Source of the DNA: Joostella atrarenae
GTDB lineage: Bacteria; Bacteroidota; Bacteroidia; Flavobacteriales; Flavobacteriaceae
Assembly (NCBI RefSeq): GCF_021764745.1
Contig: NZ_JAETXX010000003.1
Coordinates: 62,001-126,000 of the forward strand
Length of the DNA: 64,000 nucleotides
Reading direction: 5' to 3'
Shown: in pieces, positions 8,100-17,145 of the stretch
How positions within the stretch are numbered: position 1 is the stretch's first letter
Layout of the letters: every line of letters begins with the position of its first letter
Notes under the pieces: generated by a model
What the model was told of the DNA's origin: nothing
Seen by the model: only the letters and a program-made list of their open reading frames with translations
The model's database searches: none
Translations under genes and position numbers: made by a program

Positions 8100-8705
8100 T
8101 TATTTACTTGATTTATATAAAATGGGGTTCAAATTTTCATCATTATACATCTTCATTTGCTTGTAAACTTTCATATACTTATCCCCATTTTCTATATCGG
8201 TAAGTAGTTGATCTATTGAACCTGATAAATCTTGTTTTTGCTCTAATAAAACAGTTAGTTTATCTCTGCATTCCTGTGTATGTTTAGGACTTACACCCAA
8301 CCTATCCACTTCTTCTCGCATATGATAAATTTTAAGAGCCAAAATGGAAAACCTGTCTATTGCCCAAGCTGGACTTTCTGAGTTTATTTGAGCATTCTCT
8401 TTTGCTTTAACATTTTTATATTTATCTAAAAAATAGCTATCAATAAACTCAACCACATCTGTTCGCTTTTGATTAGAAGCATCTATTTTTCTTTTCAATG
8501 TTAACGCATCAACAGGGTCTATATTAGGATCTCTAATAATGTCCTCATAATGCCACTGCACAGTGTCAATCCAATTCTTTAAATACAAAAGATACTCTAT
8601 AGAACCTTTAGAAAATGGATTTTCACAATGTTGATTTACATTATCTTTAATATGGTAATTAGAAATACTTTTTTCAAATATTTCATAAGCAAGGTCACTA
8701 AACAT
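8100..8705 (-). CDS. DUF4254 domain-containing protein
   Basis: A soluble, helix-rich protein of about 201 residues with the DUF4254 features NPFSKGSIEYLLYLKNWIDTVQWHYED style core (read in two parts: SIEYLLYLKNWIDTVQW and HYEDIIRDPNIDP) and SPAWAIDRFSILALKIYHM. The family is common in Bacteroidota beside glycosyltransferase genes, as here, but has no assigned function. The ATG at 8705 is chosen because the upstream TTG in frame (8726) is part of the promoter box at 8724-8731. It diverges from the GT9 gene. Confidence 0.85.
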   Translation of the reverse strand: MFSDLAYEIFEKSISNYHIKDNVNQHCENPFSKGSIEYLLYLKNWIDTVQWHYEDIIRDPNIDPVDALTLKRKIDASNQKRTDVVEFIDSYFLDKYKNVKAKENAQINSESPAWAIDRFSILALKIYHMREEVDRLGVSPKHTQECRDKLTVLLEQKQDLSGSIDQLLTDIENGDKYMKVYKQMKMYNDENLNPILYKSSK

Positions 8706-8723
8706 AATTTTCAAATTTGGTAA

Positions 8724-8731
8724 CAAAGATA
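8724..8731 (-). promoter_or_regulatory. TAnnTTTG promoter box of the DUF4254-epimerase unit
   Basis: Minus-strand TATCTTTG, exact -7 match, 18 bases ahead of the ATG at 8705. It lies in the short divergent region shared with the glycosyltransferase operon. Confidence 0.55.
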
Positions 8732-8834
8732 AAATTATTATAATTCATATAAGACATGAAAAATAAACATCTTTATACTTTTTGATTGTTGGTATAGTAT
8801 TTTGTCGTTTTTTTGTATTAAATATGAAACTGAT

Positions 8835-9899
8835 TTGAAGGTATTAATAATTCAACAAAAGATGATTGGAGATGTACTCACAAGTTCTATTCTTTGTGAG
8901 AACATAAAAAGAGAAAACCCTAATTCTACTATTCACTATATGGTACATTCTCATACAATTCCTGTTATTTTAAACAACAACAAAATTGATGCTATCATCA
9001 ATTTCAAACCTATTTATAGAGAAAATAAAAAAGAACTCTTTAAGTTAATAAAAAAACTAAATAATGAACACTATGACGTTATAATTGATGTCTATGGAAA
9101 AATAGAAACTAACATAATTTCTTTTCTTTTGAATGCCGATAAAAAAATTGCATATTATAAATGGTATACTAAAAACATATACACACATCCTATAAAGCGA
9201 AATACAGAATTTAATAAAGAAATAAGCAATACCATTATTAATAGATTACAACTACTTGCACCAATTTATCCAGAAAATAATATTGAAGATTACATAACAA
9301 CACCAAAAATATATTTAACAGATAGTGAGAAAGAAGAAGGTAAACTCTTCCTTCTCAAAAATAACATTAATTTAAAGGTACCTATCTACATGATTTCTAT
9401 ATTAGGTAGCAGTCCTAACAAAAGTTATCCTTTAGACTACATGGCAGAAGTTATTGACCAAATTGCTTCACAAAATAGGAATGCAGTTATTTTATTTAAT
9501 TATATTCCTAAACAACTATCTGAAGTAAATAAAATATATGAACTGTGTAACAAAAGCACTCAACAGCAAATAAAAAAAGAAGTTTATGCTCCTTCATTAA
9601 GAAACTTTTTAAGCATCTTAAATTATTGCACTGCAATTATAGGGAATGAAGGCGGCGCGATTAATATGGCTAAAGCTTTAGATATCCCTTCATTTGCTAT
9701 TTTTTCGCCCTGGATTGATAAAAAAGAATGGGCTACAGAAAACTCTCGAATACACCAAAGTGTGCATTTAGCAGACTACCTCCCTAAACTATTCTTAAAT
9801 GATGATTTAAAAAAAGTAAAAAATGATCATTCATATTTTTATAAAGAGTTTAAGCCTACCTTTTTTTTAAATGAGTTAAAAAAATTTATAACTAATTAA
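8835..9899 (+). CDS. Family 9 glycosyltransferase (heptosyltransferase-like)
   Basis: A GT-B enzyme of about 354 residues related to LPS heptosyltransferases. It opens LKVLIIQQKMIGDVLTSS, the GT9 first strand with the family GD pair, and has the C-terminal donor-site pattern IIGNEGGAINMAKALDIP near residue 280. The start is set at the TTG at 8835, directly before the conserved strand; a longer frame from a TTG at 8802 would add 11 residues without family support. It is the first of three glycosyltransferases in a plus-strand operon (1-base gap to the next gene). Confidence 0.85.
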   Translation: MKVLIIQQKMIGDVLTSSILCENIKRENPNSTIHYMVHSHTIPVILNNNKIDAIINFKPIYRENKKELFKLIKKLNNEHYDVIIDVYGKIETNIISFLLNADKKIAYYKWYTKNIYTHPIKRNTEFNKEISNTIINRLQLLAPIYPENNIEDYITTPKIYLTDSEKEEGKLFLLKNNINLKVPIYMISILGSSPNKSYPLDYMAEVIDQIASQNRNAVILFNYIPKQLSEVNKIYELCNKSTQQQIKKEVYAPSLRNFLSILNYCTAIIGNEGGAINMAKALDIPSFAIFSPWIDKKEWATENSRIHQSVHLADYLPKLFLNDDLKKVKNDHSYFYKEFKPTFFLNELKKFITN

Positions 9900-9900
9900 A

Positions 9901-11001
9901 ATGAGAATACTACATATAACTACTATTGTAGAATGGAGAGGTGGTGATGCTCAAATGCTAACCACTTACAATCTAATGAAAAATTATTCTGACATAGAAC
10001 AGTTTATTCTTTGTCCTGTAGGCTCTGTTTTATCAGATAAACTAAAAAAAGATGAAGTTAAATATTATACTGCTAGTCGAAAATCAAAACAATCATTCAA
10101 ATTTGCACGTGAGATTTGGCGAATAGTAAAACAAGAAAAAATAGATATCATTCATGTCCATGATTCTAACGCATTTTCATTAACACTGCTAATCATTAGA
10201 TTTTTACCAAACACTAAACTTGTATATTCAAGAAAAAGAAATAATCCCATAAGTAATAATTATTTTAAAAAAATCAAGTATAATCACAAAAGAATAAATC
10301 AAATTGTATGCGTTTCCAATGCAGTAAAAGATGTTTTTCGTCCTATACTAAAAAAGATGGATCATGTAGTTACCATATACGATGGAATAGATGTGAAAAA
10401 ATTTGAATTAAATAAAAAAGAGGATGTTTTAATAAAAGAATACGGATTAGCTGAAGAAACCACTATCATTGCAAATATTGCAAGCTTAACAGAACAAAAA
10501 GATATTACAACTTTTATTGATGCAGTAGAGATTATAGTTAATTCTACTCAAAGAAAAATTCAATTTTTTGTAATTGGAGATGGGGAGTTAAATGAAGAAT
10601 TGACAAAGTATAAACAAAAAAAAGGACTTAATGATAAAATTATTTTCACAGGCTTTAGAAACGATATCCCAAAAATATTACCGGAAATAGACATTCTTAT
10701 GATGTCCTCAATTGTTGAAGGATTACCTCTTAGTATTTTCGAAGCTTTTGCTGCAAAAGTTCCTGTAGTCTCTACAAGTGCAGGAGGTATAAAAGAAGCC
10801 ATTAAGCAAAAAGAAACAGGAATGATCTCACCCATCAAAGATTCAAATGCTTTAGCTCAAAATGTATTGTGTCTATTGGAAGACCCTAAATTAATTGACT
10901 ATATAGTTGAGTCGAGTAATATATTGGTTAATCAAAATTTCACTTTAGAAGTAATGAAGAAGAACTATTATAAAATGTATAAAAATGTGTATAATAAATA
11001 A
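9901..11001 (+). CDS. Family 4 glycosyltransferase
   Basis: A GT-B retaining glycosyltransferase of 366 residues. It opens RILHITTIVEWRGGDAQML (glycine-rich acceptor loop), has HVHDSNAF near residue 80, SLTEQKDITTFIDA in the hinge, and the donor-binding E-x7-E motif EGLPLSIFE near residue 266 followed by STSAGGIKE. It starts one base after the GT9 stop and its own stop overlaps the next start by one base (TAATG), showing tight coupling. Probable role: assembling the outer part of a lipo-oligosaccharide or similar glycan. Confidence 0.9.
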   Translation: MRILHITTIVEWRGGDAQMLTTYNLMKNYSDIEQFILCPVGSVLSDKLKKDEVKYYTASRKSKQSFKFAREIWRIVKQEKIDIIHVHDSNAFSLTLLIIRFLPNTKLVYSRKRNNPISNNYFKKIKYNHKRINQIVCVSNAVKDVFRPILKKMDHVVTIYDGIDVKKFELNKKEDVLIKEYGLAEETTIIANIASLTEQKDITTFIDAVEIIVNSTQRKIQFFVIGDGELNEELTKYKQKKGLNDKIIFTGFRNDIPKILPEIDILMMSSIVEGLPLSIFEAFAAKVPVVSTSAGGIKEAIKQKETGMISPIKDSNALAQNVLCLLEDPKLIDYIVESSNILVNQNFTLEVMKKNYYKMYKNVYNK

Positions 11002-11798
11002 TGACGATAGCACTCATCATAGCAACTTATAATTGGCCTCAAGCGTTAACTCTTGTGCTTGAAAGTGTTGCTAAGCAGACCTTTGTACCTGATGAAATTT
11101 ACATTGCAGACGATGGATCGAAACCATTAACAAAGGAAGTAATATTAAATTTTATAAAAAAAAACAAACATCTAAATATACATCACATATGGCATGAAGA
11201 CTTAGGTCACCGAAAATGTATTTCATTAAACATGTGTCTCAAAAAAATTAAATCTGATTATGTAGTTCAAACTGATGGTGATTGCATATTGCATAAAAAC
11301 TTCATTGAAGACCATTCTTATTTTGCAAAAAAAAGACAATTTATTTGTGGAAATAGAGTTATGCTGTCAAAAGTCATCACTAATCAACTTATTCAGAAAA
11401 AAATTCCTCCTTCACTATTGACTTTAAATTTTGGTGGTAAATTTAATTTTAAATATCAATATCGAAACTACAAACTAGCTAAGAAAAAATCAATTACTTC
11501 AAAAAACAATAGAAAAAGTGTGCCTTTTGGATGCAATATGTCATACTGGAAAAGTGATGCAATAAAGATTAATGGCTACAATGAATTATTCTCTGGGTGG
11601 GGACCAGAAGACTCCGAGTTCACTCAAAGGCTTTCAAACGCTAATATAAATATGTTACAAATTAAACATGCAGCTATTATATATCATTTATACCATGAAA
11701 TTCTTTCAAAAAATATGTTAAAGTATAATATTAGTATACTTGAAGATACAATATCAAAAAAGACAATAAAGTGTAACAAAGGAATTATTCATTTTTAG
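11001..11798 (+). CDS. Family 2 glycosyltransferase with galactosyltransferase-type C-terminus
   Basis: A 265-residue GT-A enzyme. It begins MTIALIIATYNWPQALTLVL, carries the donor-binding TDGDC near residue 91, and ends its catalytic domain with GYNELFSGWGPEDSEFTQRL, the WGxED motif of the galactosyltransferase/chondroitin-polymerase-like branch of GT2. The start codon overlaps the previous stop by one base. It is the last glycosyltransferase of the operon; the tsaC-like gene follows 14 bases later. Confidence 0.88.
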   Translation: MTIALIIATYNWPQALTLVLESVAKQTFVPDEIYIADDGSKPLTKEVILNFIKKNKHLNIHHIWHEDLGHRKCISLNMCLKKIKSDYVVQTDGDCILHKNFIEDHSYFAKKRQFICGNRVMLSKVITNQLIQKKIPPSLLTLNFGGKFNFKYQYRNYKLAKKKSITSKNNRKSVPFGCNMSYWKSDAIKINGYNELFSGWGPEDSEFTQRLSNANINMLQIKHAAIIYHLYHEILSKNMLKYNISILEDTISKKTIKCNKGIIHF

Positions 11799-11812
11799 CT
11801 TAAAATATTAAA

Positions 11813-12373
11813 ATGCAAGAAGAAATAAAAAAAACTCTTGAAGTCCTTAATAATGGTGGACTAATACTCTACCCTACAGATACTGTCTGGGGAATAGGCT
11901 GTGATGCTACCAATGAAGAGGCTATTAAAAAGGTTTATAAACTTAAACAAAGAGACGATAGCAAAGCGCTTATCTGTTTAGTTTCCGACACTAGAATGCT
12001 ACAAAAATACGTCTACGAAATCCCTGATGCGGCTTATGACATTGTAGAACTTGCTGATAGACCTACCACTATTATATATGACCAACCAATCAATGTAGCA
12101 AAAAATCTTATTGCTGAAGATAATACTTTAGCTATTCGCGTTGCTTCTGATGAATTTTGCCAAAAATTAATCAGACAATTTAAGCGCCCTCTTATTTCTA
12201 CATCTGCCAATATTAGTGGAAAACCAACACCAAAAAGCTTTTCAGAAATATCAAAGGAAATTTTAAAAGGTGTAGACTATGTGGTAAATTTGCATCGCGA
12301 AAAGTCAAATGGAGCTCCTTCTTCAATTATTAAAGTTGGAAATGATGCTATTGTAAAGATTATTCGTAAATAA
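11813..12373 (+). CDS. tsaC: L-threonylcarbamoyladenylate synthase (Sua5/YciO/YrdC family)
   Basis: Makes threonylcarbamoyl-AMP for the t6A modification of ANN-reading tRNAs. The 186-residue protein is a single YrdC-type domain: GGLILYPTDTVWGIGCDA at 15-32, KLKQRDDSKAL (substrate-binding Lys/Arg pair), and ISTSANISGKPTP near residue 128. It lacks the C-terminal Sua5 domain, so the TsaC name fits better than Sua5. Placement only 14 bases after a glycosyltransferase suggests co-transcription although the functions are unrelated. Confidence 0.92.
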   Translation: MQEEIKKTLEVLNNGGLILYPTDTVWGIGCDATNEEAIKKVYKLKQRDDSKALICLVSDTRMLQKYVYEIPDAAYDIVELADRPTTIIYDQPINVAKNLIAEDNTLAIRVASDEFCQKLIRQFKRPLISTSANISGKPTPKSFSEISKEILKGVDYVVNLHREKSNGAPSSIIKVGNDAIVKIIRK

Positions 12374-12703
12374 TCCGTCTGAATAAGCAATAAAATTAGG
12401 TTTATTAATAACGGATAAAATAAGGAGAGGCTCTAGAGATCTAGTGTTCATTGCAATAGGAACATCTAGAAAAAAGAAACTATCCTAAACATTTTTACAG
12501 TAAGTTAACAGATTGTGATACTGAATACTCTTAAACCCAAGTATGCTGTCTTTTGCTTTTGAATGTAATTATATTAATAAAACGAACATTATATAAAATT
12601 AATTAGTGACAGTGAAGAAACAGGGAGATTGTTAAATTATATACTTCTGAATCTTAACAAATTTAGAATTAAAAACTACTGAACACTAAACACTGAACAT
12701 TAA
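12374..12703. other. 330-base intergenic region with no gene seen
   Basis: Both strands are full of stops and I see no tRNA or terminator hairpin. It ends in a short heptad repeat (12678-12698) immediately before the cca gene. It must hold the cca promoter, but no exact TAnnTTTG box stands out. Confidence 0.6.
12678..12698. repeat. Three 7-base tandem units ACT(G/A)AAC
   Basis: ACTGAAC, ACTAAAC and ACTGAAC follow each other without gaps, five bases ahead of the GTG start of the cca gene. Too short to assign a role. Confidence 0.6.
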
Positions 12704-14137
12704 GTGAAAAATAGTAATTACACCAAAGCGATACAAAATCCAATTTTCAAAATTATTGAAAAGGCTACTGCTTCCTTGCAAACAGAAAGCTATGTAATTG
12801 GTGGTTTTGTTCGTGATTTTTTATTAAAAAGAGGCACTCCCAAAGACATCGATATTGTTGCCTTGGGTAGTGGAATCGATTTAGCTAAAGAAGTAGCTTC
12901 TAATATTGAAAAGAAACCTAAAGTATCTATTTTTAAAAATTTCGGTACAGCTATGCTGCGATTCGATGATTTAGAAATAGAATTTGTAGGGGCTAGAAAA
13001 GAAAGTTATCATTTTGATAGTAGAAAACCTGTAGTTGAAAATGGAACCTTAGAAGATGACCAAAATCGTCGTGATTTTACAATTAATGCACTTGCTATTT
13101 CTTTAAATGAAAAGAATTATGGCGAACTTCTAGACCCCTTTGATGGTATTTCAGATCTTAATAATAAGATAATCAGAACTCCGTTAGATCCAGACATTAC
13201 ATATTCAGATGATCCGCTGAGAATGATGCGAGCCATCCGTTTTGCTTCACAACTTAACTTCATCATAGAAGAAAAGTCTCTTGAGGCCATTAAAAAGAAC
13301 AGAGAGCGTTTAAAAATAATATCCAACGAGCGGATTGTAGACGAGCTCAATAAAATATTACTCAGTAAAAAACCTTCAATAGGATTCACTTTACTTTATA
13401 AAACGGGGCTCCTTCCTATTATCATGCCTGAACTTACAAATCTTCAGGGGATAGAAGAAAAGGAAGGGCAACGCCATAAAGATAATTTTTGGCATACGTT
13501 AGAAGTTGTAGATAACATCTCTAAAAACACGGATGACCTCTGGCTACGCTGGGCTGCCTTATTACACGATATAGGAAAAGCTCCTACCAAACGCTTTGAC
13601 GAAAAGATTGGATGGACTTTCCATGGTCATGAATTTGTGGGCTCCAAAATGGTTTATAAGCTCTTTAAGCGCTTGCATATGCCATTAAATGATAAAATGA
13701 AAATGGTACAGAAGCTTGTTTTAATGAGTTCCCGACCTATTGTTTTAGCACAAGATATTGTCACCGATTCTGCCGTAAGACGTCTTATTTTCGACGCAGG
13801 AGAACACATCGAAGACCTAATGACATTATGTGAAGCAGATATTACCACCAAAAACCCTAAACGCTTTAAAAAGTATAATAATAACTTTAAAGTAGTACGA
13901 GAAAAAATTGCTGAAGTTGAAGAGCGTGACCATGTTCGTAATTTTCAACCTCCTGTTGATGGTGCAGAAATTATGGAAACTTTCAATATAAAACCTTCAA
14001 GAGAAATCGGAGTCATAAAAGAGGCTATTAAAGAAGCTATTTTAGAAGGTGAAATCCCTAATGAACATGACGCTGCCTTTGAATTTATGCTGAAGAAAGG
14101 AAAAAAATTGGGGTTAACTGCTGGCGGAAAAAAATAA
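12704..14137 (+). CDS. cca: CCA-adding tRNA nucleotidyltransferase with HD domain
   Basis: Adds or repairs the 3' CCA end of tRNAs. The 477-residue class II enzyme has a nucleotidyltransferase head with YVIGGFVRDFLLKRG and the catalytic DID (KDIDIVAL), the RRDFTINALA motif, and the RMMRAIRFASQLNF nucleotide-recognition part, then an HD phosphohydrolase domain (WAALLHDIGKAPTKR). Such HD fusions are normal in Bacteroidota. The start is GTG at 12704; no in-frame ATG precedes the conserved head. A poly(A) polymerase role cannot be excluded on sequence alone. Confidence 0.93.
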   Translation: MKNSNYTKAIQNPIFKIIEKATASLQTESYVIGGFVRDFLLKRGTPKDIDIVALGSGIDLAKEVASNIEKKPKVSIFKNFGTAMLRFDDLEIEFVGARKESYHFDSRKPVVENGTLEDDQNRRDFTINALAISLNEKNYGELLDPFDGISDLNNKIIRTPLDPDITYSDDPLRMMRAIRFASQLNFIIEEKSLEAIKKNRERLKIISNERIVDELNKILLSKKPSIGFTLLYKTGLLPIIMPELTNLQGIEEKEGQRHKDNFWHTLEVVDNISKNTDDLWLRWAALLHDIGKAPTKRFDEKIGWTFHGHEFVGSKMVYKLFKRLHMPLNDKMKMVQKLVLMSSRPIVLAQDIVTDSAVRRLIFDAGEHIEDLMTLCEADITTKNPKRFKKYNNNFKVVREKIAEVEERDHVRNFQPPVDGAEIMETFNIKPSREIGVIKEAIKEAILEGEIPNEHDAAFEFMLKKGKKLGLTAGGKK

Positions 14138-14256
14138 ATACTAATAAAAATCTGATTAAGAAATGCTTCGATAAGATCAATATGACTAGAAAAAAGTCAA
14201 AATATAAAAGAAGTATATTTATACAGGAACATTTTTAATTCTGAACCTTTTAAAAA

Positions 14257-15303
14257 GTGAAAAAAAACTTTAGAAAAATAGCAAAAGTAACACTTGTTTT
14301 AGTGTATTTAGTAATCATTGCTGGTGCTGTGGTTAGGATGACAGGAAGCGGAATGGGATGTCCAGATTGGCCAAAATGTTTTGGGTACTACATCCCACCA
14401 ACAGAAATTTCACAATTAGAATGGCAGCCTGAAAGAGACTTCAAAAAAGGACAAGTAATTATTGTTGATGAGTCTTTAAAAATAGCCAAAGAAGATTTCA
14501 CCACAGGAGATAAATATTCAGAATCTCATTGGGAAACATATACAAAACACGATTATGCTATTTTTAATCCATCACATACTTGGGTAGAATATATAAATAG
14601 ATTATTTGGGGCTTTAGCAGGTTTCGGAACACTTATTTTGGCATTCGCTTCAATTAGCTACTGGAAAAAAAATAAATGGATCCCTATTTTAGCATGGCTT
14701 ACTGTTCTTGGAATGGGATTCCAAGCATGGCTAGGAGCTACCGTAGTATACTCTTTACTCGCTCCCGTTAGAATAACGCTCCATATGGTAATGGCGCTCG
14801 TAATTGTTGCTTTTATTTTAATTATAATCTACCAAACAAAAGAAAGAAAAGAACGCCTTAAGTTCAATAAGTCATTCTCAGCAATGCTTTTAGCAGCACT
14901 TATCCTTACACTTATTCAAATTGTGTTAGGAACACAAGTTCGTCAATTTATAGATGAACAATCTGATGTTTTTGGAGATATGTCAAAAAATTTATGGCTT
15001 TCAAATCCGGAAATCGACTTTTATATCCATAGAACTTTATCAATTCTTGTTTTACTGGTGAATCTATATTTATACATCAGAAACAAAAAATTAAATCTTG
15101 GTTACACAAAAGTAAACTGGGTTCTTATCTTTATTATTTTAGAAATTATTACAGGGATAGCCATGTATTATTTAGACTTCCCATTTGGTAGTCAGGCTTT
15201 ACATTTGGTCATCGCTTCTATACTATTTGGAATACAATTTTATTTACTAATTGAAGCACGTGCAAACAAAAACCAACTTACTCAAGACAAGGTTGTAAGA
15301 TAA
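14257..15303 (+). CDS. ctaA: Heme A synthase (COX15/CtaA family)
   Basis: Membrane enzyme that oxidises heme O to heme A for aa3-type cytochrome oxidase. The 348-residue protein has about eight membrane segments. The first is followed by RMTGSGMGCPDWPKCFG, the family loop with paired Cys. Heme-ligand histidines occur in HTWVEYINRLFG, ITLHMVMALV, YIHRTLSILV and ALHLVIAS. The start is GTG at 14257. No ctaB or oxidase genes are nearby in the window, so its partners are encoded elsewhere. Confidence 0.93.
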   Translation: MKKNFRKIAKVTLVLVYLVIIAGAVVRMTGSGMGCPDWPKCFGYYIPPTEISQLEWQPERDFKKGQVIIVDESLKIAKEDFTTGDKYSESHWETYTKHDYAIFNPSHTWVEYINRLFGALAGFGTLILAFASISYWKKNKWIPILAWLTVLGMGFQAWLGATVVYSLLAPVRITLHMVMALVIVAFILIIIYQTKERKERLKFNKSFSAMLLAALILTLIQIVLGTQVRQFIDEQSDVFGDMSKNLWLSNPEIDFYIHRTLSILVLLVNLYLYIRNKKLNLGYTKVNWVLIFIILEIITGIAMYYLDFPFGSQALHLVIASILFGIQFYLLIEARANKNQLTQDKVVR

Positions 15304-15418
15304 ATACATAAGAAATCGCAGTAAATTACGTTAGAAAATCAACTACGGAATTAACCGCTTCTTAGTGGAATTCAATTGAAATCTTTGTACCTTGCAGCAC
15401 GCTGAAAAATTAGAATTA

Positions 15419-15931
15419 ATGATCTATAAATTTAGAATTATACTCGATTTAGAAGAAGATGTATTTCGAGATATTGAAGTAGAAGGAAATAACACACTTG
15501 AAGATTTTCATAATGCCGTTTCTCAAGCTTTTGGCTTCGACGGAACTGAAATGGCTTCATTTTATGTAAGTGATGAAGAGTGGAATCAAGGGGAAGAAAT
15601 AGCCCTTTTTGATATGAGTGAAAGCGGAAGCGAAGTAAAACTAATGGCTGAAACTCATATTGAGGATCTATTGGATGAAAACAATAGAAACTTAATTTAT
15701 GTATATGACTTTTTTAGCATGTGGACTTTCTTCGTTGAACTTGCTGATATCGCAGAAAAAGAAGACGGAAATACATATCCTAATTTACTTTATGTGCACG
15801 GACAGTTGCCAGACGCTCCTCCTGTGAAAAAGTTTGAAGCAGAAGATCTATCTGATGATAAAGATGATGATATGGACGATCTTGATATCGATGATTTCGA
15901 TAATTATGATTTTGATCAGAACTGGAATTAA
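15419..15931 (+). CDS. pRiA4b ORF-3-like protein (IS1096 TnpR-like family)
   Basis: About 170 residues. It begins MIYKFRIILDLEEDVFRDIEV followed by DFHNAVSQAFGFDGTEMASFYV, the recognisable core of the plasmid pRiA4b ORF-3 family. The tail is a run of Asp (DDKDDDMDDLDIDDFDNYDFD). Despite the family name nothing suggests a mobile element here: it is flanked by housekeeping genes. The ATG at 15419 is used; a longer frame beginning at 15392 starts within a promoter-like stretch (ATCTTTGTACCTTGCA) seen just upstream of many Bacteroidota genes. Function unknown. Confidence 0.82.
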   Translation: MIYKFRIILDLEEDVFRDIEVEGNNTLEDFHNAVSQAFGFDGTEMASFYVSDEEWNQGEEIALFDMSESGSEVKLMAETHIEDLLDENNRNLIYVYDFFSMWTFFVELADIAEKEDGNTYPNLLYVHGQLPDAPPVKKFEAEDLSDDKDDDMDDLDIDDFDNYDFDQNWN

Positions 15932-16007
15932 TTCTGATAGTATTTAACCCCTATTTTGAAGTTTACCGTAAACTTCAAATTTCTAATTTTAAATTTCAAC
16001 TTAAAAA

Positions 16008-17066
16008 ATGATCAATTTATATCCAACACAAATTGAAAGTCTTTCTATTCATAGAATTGGTAATAAAAGTAAGGAAGAAGGTACTTTTTTCTCTGAAGAA
16101 CCATACCGTTTAAATGATGAAATTACGGGACTTTTAAAAGAATATTTTTTCAAACCTTTCCGTGAGAAAGAAGAAAATTATTACCGTTTTGATCATGAAG
16201 TAGACTTAGAATACAACGAATTGTATAGCATGGCTTCTGAGATATTTGAAGATCCAGCTAGCATTCATAAAGTATCTAAAAGCATAGCTACGCATTTATA
16301 CGATCAATCAAATCATCCGCACATTAAAAGTGGAGAAATTTATACTGCTTATCTATCTGAAGTTGTTTTAGACAATGAAAAGGTAGATGCTATTGGAATC
16401 TTCAAGTCTGAATTAAAGCACGATTTCTTAGAGTTTGAAGAAAAAGGCATGAATTTAGAAATTTTAATCCGTCAAGGAATTAATATCAATAAACTAGATA
16501 AAGGTTGCCTTATTATCAACTCAAATAAAGAAGAAGGTTTTAAAATTCTTTCTATTGATAGCAACCGTTACGATACTAAGTATTGGTTAGAAAACTTTTT
16601 AAGTGTTGATGCTTTAACAGATGAAACTTTCTTCACTAAAAAGTATTTAAAATTCTGTCAAGATTTTGCTAAAGACGTAGTATTACCTGCTGAAGACAAA
16701 AAAGAGGAGGTTATGTTTATGAATCGTGCAGTAAATCATTTTGCTAAAAATGACGATTTTGAAGAGACAAGCTTTTTAAATGAAGTGATGGATAACCCTA
16801 ATTTGATTCCTGAATTTAAAAATTACAAAACAGAAAAAGGTCCTAAATATAGCATCGAAGATGTTTCTTCTTTTCCTATTGCAAACAAAGCCGTTTCTGA
16901 TGCTCGTAAGAAAATTAAAAACGTCATCAATCTAGATACTAATATTCAGATAAAAATGGATTTTATAAACCCTGAATCAGCAGAGAAATTTGTTGAAAAA
17001 GGTTGGGATGAAGAGAAACAAATGTACTACTACTTAGTATATTTCAACAAAGAACAAAAGAGCTAA
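16008..17066 (+). CDS. Nucleoid-associated protein (NdpA/YejK family)
   Basis: A 352-residue soluble protein of the 37-kDa nucleoid-associated family. Recognisable parts are the opening LYPTQIESLSIHRIGNKSKEEG, HIKSGEIYTAYLSEVVLDNEKVDAIGIFKSE split around residue 120-140, and the INPESAEKFVEKGWDEEKQMYYY tail region near the end. E. coli YejK binds DNA-associated fractions, but a molecular role is not known. It follows the pRiA4b-like gene by 76 bases and ends at a bidirectional terminator. Confidence 0.9.
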   Translation: MINLYPTQIESLSIHRIGNKSKEEGTFFSEEPYRLNDEITGLLKEYFFKPFREKEENYYRFDHEVDLEYNELYSMASEIFEDPASIHKVSKSIATHLYDQSNHPHIKSGEIYTAYLSEVVLDNEKVDAIGIFKSELKHDFLEFEEKGMNLEILIRQGININKLDKGCLIINSNKEEGFKILSIDSNRYDTKYWLENFLSVDALTDETFFTKKYLKFCQDFAKDVVLPAEDKKEEVMFMNRAVNHFAKNDDFEETSFLNEVMDNPNLIPEFKNYKTEKGPKYSIEDVSSFPIANKAVSDARKKIKNVINLDTNIQIKMDFINPESAEKFVEKGWDEEKQMYYYLVYFNKEQKS

Positions 17067-17086
17067 AAGAAATAGCTTTTCAAAAT

Positions 17087-17126
17087 AAAAAAGGTTCCTA
17101 GATTTAAAATTTAGGAACCTTTTTTT
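17087..17126. terminator. Bidirectional terminator between convergent genes
   Basis: Stem aaaaaaggttccta (17087-17100) with its complement at 17112-17125; A-run and T-run on opposite sides serve the nucleoid-associated gene (plus) and the cysteine desulfurase (minus). Confidence 0.9.
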
Positions 17127-17145
17127 ATGACTCAAAAGTAAGAAA

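Noticed and set aside
12374-12703. Possible tRNA or small RNA in the spacer before cca
   Set aside because: No cloverleaf arms, no T-loop sequence, no terminator; only a 7-base tandem repeat.
15392-15931. pRiA4b ORF-3 family name as evidence for a mobile element
   Set aside because: No inverted repeats, transposase or resolvase nearby; neighbours are housekeeping genes, so the name is historical.
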